NCBI GenBank assembly: GCA_934716785.1
Contig: CAKUYM010000280.1
Location: forward strand, 1 to 5,821
Direction of reading: 5' to 3'
DNA from: an uncultured Bacteroides sp.
Lineage (GTDB): Bacteria; Bacteroidota; Bacteroidia; Bacteroidales; Bacteroidaceae
Length of the DNA stretch: 5,821 nucleotides
Under the pieces are notes generated by a model that worked only from the letters and a program-made list of their open reading frames with translations, made no database searches and was not told where the DNA came from. The translations under genes and the position numbers were made by a program. Of the stretch, positions 1 to 5,821 are shown piece by piece (the stretch's first letter is position 1; each line of letters starts with the position of its first letter).

Positions 1-1487
1 ATATTAACATCCCTGCCCGCCGGATTCAGTTCGCAGACTCCATACGGATTAGACCACTGATCTACCGGAACATAATTATTTCCAAACGCATTATTGCCGA
101 CAAACTTAACACCATTGTCCGAGGCCTCAACAAAAGGCATATCTATCTTTAGCCGCCAGATATGGGGATTACCGTTCATTTTAGTCATTTGCGCAATGGA
201 GTTCGACGGATTCCAGCCACAATACGCTCCGACCACACTCATTGCCTCCCATTCCGTAGCACCCGATGCATCGTAATCCACAATCGTATAAGTCATTTCC
301 TCCAGATTGACTGTGATTGTCTTATAGCCGGCCGTGGCTATCCAAATTTTCCCTTCCTGAGTATCCGCATAAGTTAGCGTCCCCTCTTCCTTCCGGCAAT
401 AAGCCTTATTAGTCCCCAAAGACTCCTCAGGTATAATTTTGAAAGAGACATTCCCGTCGAAATATCCGGTGAATGTGTAAACGTAATTCCGGACATCACT
501 ATTCTCCTTGAACATCATAAAATCTGTATTCGTAGTATTCCAGTTGTTCATATCCCCAACCATATATATGGGACGTACCGGATCTACTTCCACATAGGGA
601 GTGGCAGACAGACTGATACTATTTGAAAGTACCTCCTTCGCCACACCTCCTTCATTATAACGACTCAACAGCCTGATTTGAAGGTCCATGCTCTCGCCGG
701 GAGTTGCTCCCAATTGCTCAATCAGTAAGTTATTGAATTCTCTTGTCAAGATGTTTACCGAAATCAAGGAGGTAACAGCCAATGTCTGCGGAGAAGCAAA
801 ATTATTATCAGCCTGATCAATCTGCAAAGTATATTCAACAGCAGGAGGTACAGGAGCCGGAGTTCCGGTCCCTTCCAAGTAAAATCCGGTGGCCGTCCAC
901 TCGATTGTAAAGAGCTGAGGATTATCTTCTCCCGTAGGTCTTTGAAGCTGATAATTATCCTCCGTCAGTTCTGCAATGACACCGGATACAGCTTCGACAG
1001 AGGGTTCGGGCACATAAGGAGTGATAGAAAGCAGGATCGGTTCCGAATAAACAACCAACCCGCTACCCGTTGTCTTTATCCGAATACCAACAACTTGAGA
1101 CTCTTCCTTGTTTTCTCCCGCCAGTTCAGATAGTATTGTGCGCAATGTTCCCTCATATACATCCATATAAAGTCCTTGCGTAGAAAATATCATCCGAGGA
1201 TTTTCAAATTCATTTCCTGCCAAGTCTACTTCCACTTCATAAACCACATCTCCTACATAGACCGGTGATTCCGACTCTGAAAAGTATTTCGCCTTTGTCC
1301 AGGTCATTCTGAACAAATAGGGATTCTGTCCCTCTACAAACTTCGGTAACGTATAGTCTGTGCTTTCAAGATCACTAATCACGGACGGTAAGGCGGTAAG
1401 CCGACCCTGTTCATCGTCATTACATGCCGGCAACAAAGCCAGCACGCAAAACAAAGTGAGTATAAATTGTATCTTTTTCATATTCAT
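1..1487 (-). CDS. SusE/SusF-like surface glycan-binding lipoprotein with two N-terminal SusE domains (3' end cut by window)
   Basis: This is probably an outer-membrane lipoprotein that binds polysaccharide at the cell surface. The frame is open from the ATG at 1487 to the window edge (495 codons, no internal stop). The N-terminus MNMKKIQFILTLFCVLALLP leads into a lipobox (LPAC) with the lipidated Cys at residue 22, followed by the acidic run NDDE, which resembles a Bacteroidota surface-export signal. Residues 28-157 and 164-297 are two related SusE-type Ig-like domains, each with an NPxLF...WT motif and ending in TPYV. Residues 305-406 form a binding module starting IYMVGDMNNWN, and a second begins near 416 (VVGAYCGW). 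Compared with the upstream paralogue, about 25 C-terminal residues are missing, so the full protein should be about 520 residues. An in-frame ATG at 1481 (MKKIQF...) is an equally plausible start. The gene begins 10 nt after the upstream stop, hence the same operon. The ligand is unknown; the family is clear, the SusE versus SusF label is not. Confidence 0.92.
   Translation of the reverse strand, partial: MNMKKIQFILTLFCVLALLPACNDDEQGRLTALPSVISDLESTDYTLPKFVEGQNPYLFRMTWTKAKYFSESESPVYVGDVVYEVEVDLAGNEFENPRMIFSTQGLYMDVYEGTLRTILSELAGENKEESQVVGIRIKTTGSGLVVYSEPILLSITPYVPEPSVEAVSGVIAELTEDNYQLQRPTGEDNPQLFTIEWTATGFYLEGTGTPAPVPPAVEYTLQIDQADNNFASPQTLAVTSLISVNILTREFNNLLIEQLGATPGESMDLQIRLLSRYNEGGVAKEVLSNSISLSATPYVEVDPVRPIYMVGDMNNWNTTNTDFMMFKENSDVRNYVYTFTGYFDGNVSFKIIPEESLGTNKAYCRKEEGTLTYADTQEGKIWIATAGYKTITVNLEEMTYTIVDYDASGATEWEAMSVVGAYCGWNPSNSIAQMTKMNGNPHIWRLKIDMPFVEASDNGVKFVGNNAFGNNYVPVDQWSNPYGVCELNPAGRDVN
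270..575 (-). repeat. First binding module of the downstream lipoprotein, duplicate of 1846-2154
   Basis: Residues 305-406 match residues 174-276 of the upstream paralogue: IYMVGDMNNWN against VYIIGDMNGWN, then ESLGTNKAYC against ESLGTYKAYC, and ATAGYKTITVNL against ATAGYKTITINL. From ATAGYK to SGA, 20 of 27 residues are identical. This module is the best conserved part of the pair, which suggests it holds a shared ligand-binding function. Confidence 0.85.
597..998 (-). repeat. Second SusE-type domain of the downstream lipoprotein, duplicate of the one at 2179-2562
   Basis: Residues 164-297 of the downstream lipoprotein align almost without gaps to residues 38-165 of the upstream one. In the best stretch, VEYTLQIDQADNNF against VEYTLQVDKAGNNF and the ten residues following, 19 of 24 residues are identical. 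The DNA also keeps short exact matches, such as tgcaaagtatattc near 821-837 and 2402-2418. It marks one end of the duplicated unit. Confidence 0.85.
1017..1406 (-). repeat. Extra, more diverged N-terminal SusE-type domain found only in the downstream lipoprotein
   Basis: Residues 28-157 of the downstream lipoprotein show the same layout as its second domain: NPYLFRMTWT against NPQLFTIEWT, VDLAGNEF against IDQADNNF, and LLSITPYV against SLSATPYV. Similarity is clear but lower than between the second domain and the upstream paralogue. It therefore looks like an older or faster-evolving copy. It has no counterpart in the 391-residue upstream protein. Confidence 0.75.
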
Positions 1488-1497
1488 GCAAAATTTA

Positions 1498-2673
1498 TTA
1501 TTCTTTTTTCCGGAAAATATAATGTCCTGTCAGGTCATTGAAAATCACCTGATAATCTCCTCCTTCACGCAAAATTATATTCGGATCATATTCATCTCCC
1601 ATTAAGAAGATCGTTTTCCCATAGGGAACAGACTCCGGGTCCGTAGCTGCCCAACGACTATCCCAACTCTTATTGGCACGGAACTTCACAGGATGCGTAT
1701 TATTTCCGGTAAGAGTCGGCAAAGTGAGATCCATTTTCCAGAGATGACTATTATCTACAGAAAAACGCGTCATAAGAGGTTCATTATCCCAACCGCAGAA
1801 CTCACCGATAAGCCCTATGGAGCCCCATACTTTCGCACCGGATATATCATAATCTTCCACAGTATAAGACAGTTCCTTGAGATTGATTGTAATAGTCTTG
1901 TAGCCTGCTGTCGCATTGTGAAGCGCACCGCCGTCACTTTCCACATATTCCAATTTTCCGTCTTCCTTGAAACAGTATGCCTTATATGTCCCCAATGATT
2001 CTTTAGGAAGGAACTTATAATAACAGTTCTCCGGCATATATCCTGTATAAGTATAAACATCATTCTTGCTATCACTATTATTCTTGAACATCACATACAT
2101 GCCGTCCGTGTTAGAATTATTCCAGCCGTTCATATCACCGATAATATAGACAAGCTGCAACGGGTCTCTATCTTTAAACGGAGTAACGGCAAGCTTCATC
2201 GTATTGCTCGAAACGACTTCCCGTACCACATTCTGTCCGTAACTGGTCAAAACCCTTAATTCGATATCCATTTTCTCACCGGGAATAGCGTCCAAGCTCT
2301 CTTCCATTAGATTGTTAAGTTCCTTGGTGTAGATATTTGCCACCAGCGAAGAAGTGGTTGCCAACGTCTGAGGCGATTCGAAATTATTGCCTGCCTTGTC
2401 TACTTGCAAAGTATATTCCACAGGAGCTATCGGCATGGGTGTCGAACTGCCGTCCAGATAAAACAAAGTTTCCGTCCAGGTCACCGTAAACAAAAGAGGG
2501 TCCTCGTCTTCCGGATTCTGCAGTACATAATCATCGAACGGAAAATCATCGAGAGCACTAGGCACCACCCGGGTCAATACTGGTTCCGCATCCTTTTCAC
2601 TGCAAGCTGCCATGCCAAGCAAGCATAGAATACCAATAATATATTTCTTATATGTTTTCATACGTTCTTTCAT
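1498..2673 (-). CDS. SusE-like surface glycan-binding lipoprotein
   Basis: This is a 391-residue predicted lipoprotein, close to the usual length of SusE. The signal peptide (KKYIIGILCLLGMAAC) puts the lipidated Cys at residue 24, followed by SEKDAE, a charged stretch consistent with surface export. Residues about 38-165 form one SusE-type Ig-like domain (DPLLFTVTWT near 58-67, VEYTLQVD at 85-92, ending LAVTPF). Residues about 174-276 are a beta-sandwich binding module opening with VYIIGDMNGWN (W184), and about 284-389 are a second (GLIGEFCGWD, W295; later W312, W337, W341). In the starch system such modules bind alpha-glucan at the cell surface; that role is inferred here. The ATG at 2673 lies 1 nt after the SusD stop codon (TAAAATG), which suggests translational coupling. 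A second in-frame ATG at 2661 (MKTYKK...) gives a more ordinary signal peptide, and neither has a well-placed Shine-Dalgarno sequence. The downstream gene is its paralogue. Confidence 0.94.
   Translation of the reverse strand: MKERMKTYKKYIIGILCLLGMAACSEKDAEPVLTRVVPSALDDFPFDDYVLQNPEDEDPLLFTVTWTETLFYLDGSSTPMPIAPVEYTLQVDKAGNNFESPQTLATTSSLVANIYTKELNNLMEESLDAIPGEKMDIELRVLTSYGQNVVREVVSSNTMKLAVTPFKDRDPLQLVYIIGDMNGWNNSNTDGMYVMFKNNSDSKNDVYTYTGYMPENCYYKFLPKESLGTYKAYCFKEDGKLEYVESDGGALHNATAGYKTITINLKELSYTVEDYDISGAKVWGSIGLIGEFCGWDNEPLMTRFSVDNSHLWKMDLTLPTLTGNNTHPVKFRANKSWDSRWAATDPESVPYGKTIFLMGDEYDPNIILREGGDYQVIFNDLTGHYIFRKKE
1846..2154 (-). repeat. First binding module of the upstream lipoprotein, partner of 270-575
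   Basis: Residues 174-276 begin with the GDMNGWN motif and end with YTVEDYD. The second module of the same protein (about 1501-1824) starts with the related GLIGEFCGWD and ends with HYIFRKK, so each lipoprotein also has a weak internal repeat of two beta-sandwich modules, as in the SusE/SusF family. Confidence 0.75.
2179..2562 (-). repeat. Single SusE-type domain of the upstream lipoprotein, partner of 597-998
   Basis: Residues 38-165 of the 391-residue lipoprotein form its only N-terminal Ig-like domain. It is the direct counterpart of the second, not the first, N-terminal domain of the downstream gene. Together with the matching binding modules downstream, this shows that the two genes arose by duplication of a whole SusE-like gene. 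Confidence 0.85.
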
Positions 2674-2674
2674 T

Positions 2675-4246
2675 TTAATAACCGGTATTTTGTTTCAAAT
2701 CAGGATTGGAAGTCAGTTCCGTCGCAGGAAGCGGATAAATATTATATTTGCTGTCAATATTCGCCACACCACTGAACACACCGTTCTTCCAGGGCCATTT
2801 ATAATTCTTCGTAAACTTGCCAAAACGAATCAGGTCGATACGCCGGTGTCCTTCCCAATACAATTCGCGCGAACGTTCCTCCAGTATGAAGTCCAACGTC
2901 AGTTCTACACTTGATACAGGAGATATTCCCGCCCGCTCACGTAGTTCCTTAAGATAAAGCAAAGCCTGTTCTTTCGTTCCTCCCTGTCCTCCACGGAGCA
3001 CTGCTTCTGCATACATCAGGTAAGCATCAGCCAACCGGAAGAACGGGAAATCCGTATCAGCATGAGCACTGTTCGATCCCGGAGTACCGTCACTTTTCAG
3101 ATTTGAATACTTAATCACCGACCAACCTTTGGTGAAGTCATACCAGACAGAACTTTCCAATGTACGGTCTTGTTTCCAAAACATAGCACGCTTGTCACTT
3201 TCTTCAAACAGAGTAGACAATGTCTCTTTCGCCCTAATACTCGACCATGCCTGAGAAAAGCCCAAAGTAGTCAGAGGATTCATATCCGATTTGCAAGCAG
3301 CCGCAATCAAATAAGTAGTACCTCCGAAAGTAGTCGCCCTACGACCGTCATAAACCAACGAGAAAATAATCTCCGGCGATTTCTCATTATCTGCACAGAA
3401 CATATTTTTATAAACCGGATCAATAGTAAATCCTGCCCCCAGTAACTTCTTCAGATAAATCAGGCAGTCATCATACCGTTTTTCTCCGATATACACTTCC
3501 GCATTCAGATACATCTTAGCCAACAACATCCATACAGTCGGATCATTAACCATTCCATAATGGTCTTTATCAGCCGGAGGCAACTTTCCTTCCACATTCT
3601 TCAACTCGGATTCTATCCAGGAAAAGAAAAAGACGCGGTCTTTCTGATCCAACTTTCTGGAACCGACAGGCACATTCTCATCGATAAAGGGAACATTGGC
3701 ATAAAGATCCATCAGGAAATAATAGCTCATGGCACGCAGTACTCTGGCTTCCGCCCTGAATCCCTCAATCTTTGCCCTTAACTCATCGCCCACACCGCGA
3801 TTTCCCAATTTCTCATCGGTTGTTTCACGCAGATATTCGTTGGCATAAGCCACGTTCATATAAATACGGGTATAATTCAACGCTACGAAATTATTATTGG
3901 AGTTCCACTGACAGAACTGCAATCCTCGCATGGTCTCATTATCTTCGGCACAAACCACTTCATCAGTACCCAATTGCTGAAGATTCCAGTAAGAACGCAG
4001 AAATGTAGCTTCTCCCTGGTCGGATGCCGAAATATCAGGAAGCCCGAAGGGACCTTCATTTCCGGATAGAGTCAAGCCCGCATATATCTTTGCAAGGAAC
4101 TGTTCGTAAGCATTCGGATCTTCCCAAGCCTTTTCGGGAAGCAGTTTATCATCTGTCAGAGGCACAGTATCCAAATCTCCTAAACAGGAAGATAAGAACA
4201 TGGGGAAACAGACGGACAATAATAGTAAATTATATAATTTCTTCAT
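2675..4246 (-). CDS. SusD/RagB-family nutrient-binding outer-membrane lipoprotein
   Basis: This 523-residue protein has the length and layout of the SusD family, which lies over the extracellular mouth of a SusC barrel and captures oligosaccharides for import. The start MKKLYNLLLLSVCFPMFLSS is a lipoprotein signal with lipobox LSSC (Cys21). The N-terminal family hallmark is YWNLQQLGTDE (residues 86-96), in the TPR-bearing region. The C-terminal hallmarks are FFRLADAYLMYAEA (402-415), ERSRELYWEGHRRIDLIRFG (457-476) and the ending YPLPATELTSNPDLKQNTGY (504-523), the usual end of the family. The ATG at 4246 lies 12 nt after the SusC stop, and the next gene begins 1 nt after its own stop. The residues after Cys21 (LGDLD) are less acidic than in the two downstream lipoproteins. 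Family assignment is secure; the ligand cannot be inferred. The loop after TDE has no Trp (see findings). Confidence 0.97.
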   Translation of the reverse strand: MKKLYNLLLLSVCFPMFLSSCLGDLDTVPLTDDKLLPEKAWEDPNAYEQFLAKIYAGLTLSGNEGPFGLPDISASDQGEATFLRSYWNLQQLGTDEVVCAEDNETMRGLQFCQWNSNNNFVALNYTRIYMNVAYANEYLRETTDEKLGNRGVGDELRAKIEGFRAEARVLRAMSYYFLMDLYANVPFIDENVPVGSRKLDQKDRVFFFSWIESELKNVEGKLPPADKDHYGMVNDPTVWMLLAKMYLNAEVYIGEKRYDDCLIYLKKLLGAGFTIDPVYKNMFCADNEKSPEIIFSLVYDGRRATTFGGTTYLIAAACKSDMNPLTTLGFSQAWSSIRAKETLSTLFEESDKRAMFWKQDRTLESSVWYDFTKGWSVIKYSNLKSDGTPGSNSAHADTDFPFFRLADAYLMYAEAVLRGGQGGTKEQALLYLKELRERAGISPVSSVELTLDFILEERSRELYWEGHRRIDLIRFGKFTKNYKWPWKNGVFSGVANIDSKYNIYPLPATELTSNPDLKQNTGY

Positions 4247-4258
4247 GGTTCTATGGAT

Positions 4259-5821
4259 TTAAAAGTTAAGATTCACACCTAGCAAGAAAGTCATCGGACG
4301 AGGATATAAAGTCCCGTCATAGCCTCCGAACACTTCGGGGTCTACACCCTTGTATTTCGTAAAGACAAACGGATTCTGTACACTTCCGTAAATTCGCCCG
4401 TTGAAAGGTATCCGTTTGGAGTTCTTGAATGACCAGCCCAATACGATATTATCAATACGGAAAAAAGAAGCATTCTGCACGTAATAGTCGGAAAGCGGCT
4501 GTGCTATCTGGAAATTCGTATCAAAAGCACTTTTCACGCGGTTGGACAGTGATTCGCTTGCATAAATGGTGGTAGGGCTTAATCCGGCATGATTGGCCGC
4601 AATGGCATTATAATTATAAGTGCCGAAGCTTCCATGTCCTGCAATCGACAAATCCCAAGCTTTCCAGTTCAAACGGGTGTTTAGTCCAAGAGTGACATCA
4701 GGAGAAGATTTATTATACGGTCGCAAATCCTGCTCATTAATCTGCCCGTCATTGTTCCGATCCTTATAAAGCCCTTCTATCGGTTTCCCGTTTTCATCGT
4801 AAATCTGTTCGTAAACATAGTACATATTAGCCGCATGTCCTACCATGTGCACGGTCATGCCATTGACACTTTTCGTATCTTTATCGTCTCCGACACTCAG
4901 TTTGGTGATCTTGTTCTTATTGTAAGCGAAATTGGCGCCTACTTCCCAGGTAAAGTTCCGGTTAACAACAGGACGTCCGTTAATAGCAAACTCAAATCCT
5001 GTATTTTCAAGATTACCGATATTCGCTGCCACAAACTCCTTGAAGTTTGTTCCGGCAGTTGTCTTGGTCTCCGCATTAATCAAATCTTTTGTCTTACGGT
5101 GATAAAAATCAATAGAGCCGTCGACCCGGTTATTAAACAAACTGTAATCCAACCCCACATTGTAAGTAATGGTAGATTCCCATTTTAGATCAGGATTAAA
5201 TGCTTCGGGACGCAGAAGCGATACCCAGACAGGTACTCCGTTGTTATATCCGCGCAGATAATTAGCCTGATCGCCCACTGTATGCAGATAAGTAGCCATA
5301 TAAGGATAATCCCCCTGGTTGATATCCTGCTGGCCGGTTATCCCCCAGCCTAAACGCAACTTCAGGTTATTGACAAAGTCAAGTTGTTTAATAAAGTCTT
5401 CTTCGGACATCCTCCACGCCAGGGCAACAGAAGGGAACAACGCCCAACGATTGTCTTTATGGAAACGGGAAGAGCCGTCATTACGTAAAGTAAAAGTCAA
5501 CAAATAACGGTCTTTCACATTATAGTTCATACGTCCGAAGAAAGACACGATATAATGCTCGGTTTCATAATTGTTCTGGGTTACAAGCACCGGGTCACCG
5601 TATGCATCAAATTTCGTAATACGATGTCCTACACCATCGCCTGCACGCCAGTAATGTTGCCAAGAATATCCCCCCATTAGGTCGAAGTTACTATCCAGAA
5701 AATTAAAGTCCTTCGCATATTGAGCATAAAAGTCAAACGATGAGTTACGTATCTTCTGGTTCCAGTTCGAATCATAGCCTCCGTACATATAATCCGACGG
5801 AGCAAATTCAGAGATATACTT
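4259..5821 (-). CDS. SusC/RagA-family TonB-dependent outer-membrane transporter, C-terminal half (5' end outside window)
   Basis: This is the beta-barrel part of a SusC-type transporter, which imports oligosaccharides through the outer membrane using TonB energy. The frame stays open to the window edge, so the Met at 5788 is internal and 520 residues are visible, about half of the usual roughly 1000. The signal peptide, N-terminal carboxypeptidase-like domain, TonB box and plug lie outside. Family motifs, numbered from the first visible residue, are RYLLTFTLRNDGSSRF (105-120), RWALFPSVALAWRMSEEDF (125-143), LRLGWGITGQQDI (155-167), the DRNNDGQINEQD loop (354-365), and a terminal strand ending PRPMTFLLGVNLNF with C-terminal Phe, as expected for recognition by the BAM machinery. 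SusD starts 12 nt after its stop, the standard pairing. No frameshift or stop is seen. Substrate is not deducible from the barrel alone. Confidence 0.97.
   Translation of the reverse strand, partial: KYISEFAPSDYMYGGYDSNWNQKIRNSSFDFYAQYAKDFNFLDSNFDLMGGYSWQHYWRAGDGVGHRITKFDAYGDPVLVTQNNYETEHYIVSFFGRMNYNVKDRYLLTFTLRNDGSSRFHKDNRWALFPSVALAWRMSEEDFIKQLDFVNNLKLRLGWGITGQQDINQGDYPYMATYLHTVGDQANYLRGYNNGVPVWVSLLRPEAFNPDLKWESTITYNVGLDYSLFNNRVDGSIDFYHRKTKDLINAETKTTAGTNFKEFVAANIGNLENTGFEFAINGRPVVNRNFTWEVGANFAYNKNKITKLSVGDDKDTKSVNGMTVHMVGHAANMYYVYEQIYDENGKPIEGLYKDRNNDGQINEQDLRPYNKSSPDVTLGLNTRLNWKAWDLSIAGHGSFGTYNYNAIAANHAGLSPTTIYASESLSNRVKSAFDTNFQIAQPLSDYYVQNASFFRIDNIVLGWSFKNSKRIPFNGRIYGSVQNPFVFTKYKGVDPEVFGGYDGTLYPRPMTFLLGVNLNF
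4727..4762 (-). other. EF-hand-like Asp-rich loop in the SusC barrel
   Basis: These codons give DRNNDGQINEQD, which fits the twelve-residue D-x-N-x-D-G-x-I-x-x-x-D pattern of calcium-binding loops. A DxNxDG stretch at this point is common in SusC-family barrels, so this is a family trait rather than a novelty. Metal binding is inferred from the pattern alone. Confidence 0.6.

Noticed and set aside
1488..1500. Bacteroides-type -7 promoter element (TAnnTTTG) just before the downstream lipoprotein gene
   Set aside because: The sequence on the minus strand is taaattttg, with three rather than two bases between TA and TTTG. It abuts the start codon, so transcription would begin inside the gene, and no TTTG -33 element lies at the right distance.
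1506..1517. Perfect 12-base palindrome ttttccggaaaa, considered as a terminator or operator
   Set aside because: It has no loop and so cannot form a useful hairpin, and it lies in the last codons of the SusE-like gene (F-R-K). It is best explained by codon content.
1815..2075. 86-codon minus-strand frame inside the SusE-like gene
   Set aside because: It overlaps the real gene in another frame, covering its conserved GDMNGWN-type module region, and its protein is a low-complexity Arg/Ile-rich shadow.
4247..4258. Possible regulatory site in the SusC-SusD gap
   Set aside because: Only 12 bases are available (minus strand atccatagaacc). There is no Shine-Dalgarno, hairpin or promoter motif, and coupling within an operon explains the spacing.
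4835..5188. 117-codon open frame on the plus strand
   Set aside because: It lies wholly antisense to the strongly supported SusC coding sequence and its translation shows no recognisable family or signal features. It is a shadow frame, as are the other plus-strand open frames in the window.
5786..5788. ATG at 5788 as the start of the SusC-like gene
   Set aside because: The frame remains open to the window edge and the visible sequence already lies in the barrel; a true start must be about 500 codons upstream.

Overview
The window reads as an internal piece of a Bacteroidota (Bacteroidales, most likely Bacteroides-like) polysaccharide utilization locus (PUL). This rests on a tandem SusC-SusD pair followed by two SusE/SusF-type surface lipoproteins, on moderately AT-rich DNA, on start codons without a convincing Shine-Dalgarno sequence, and on lipoprotein signals with acidic residues just after the lipidated cysteine. 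I cannot name the species.

All genes lie on the minus strand, so transcription runs from position 5821 towards 1. In transcription order they are: the C-terminal half of a SusC/RagA-family TonB-dependent outer-membrane transporter (5821-4259, 5' end outside the window); a complete SusD/RagB-family glycan-binding lipoprotein (4246-2675); a complete SusE-type lipoprotein of 391 residues (2673-1498); and a larger paralogous SusE/SusF-type lipoprotein (from 1487, cut by the window edge about 25 residues before its expected end). The gaps are 12, 1 and 10 nt, so this is one tightly packed transcription unit. No promoter, terminator, RNA gene, mobile element or CRISPR array fits in the window, and no stretch over 300 bases lacks a gene.

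By analogy with the starch utilization system, SusD caps the extracellular face of the SusC barrel and delivers oligosaccharides to it, while the SusE/F-like lipoproteins hold polysaccharide at the cell surface. Energy for import comes from TonB. No enzyme, regulator or transporter plug is visible, so the substrate cannot be read from this window. SusE/F-type carbohydrate-binding modules are best known from alpha-glucan systems, which makes an alpha-glucan one candidate only.

The most distinctive signal is that the two SusE/F-like genes are products of a tandem duplication and have diverged in architecture. Both end in the same pair of beta-sandwich binding modules, but the downstream copy carries two N-terminal SusE (Ig-like) domains where the upstream copy has one. 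A cysteine pair with identical 59-residue spacing is kept in both. I see no evidence for a wholly new type of system.
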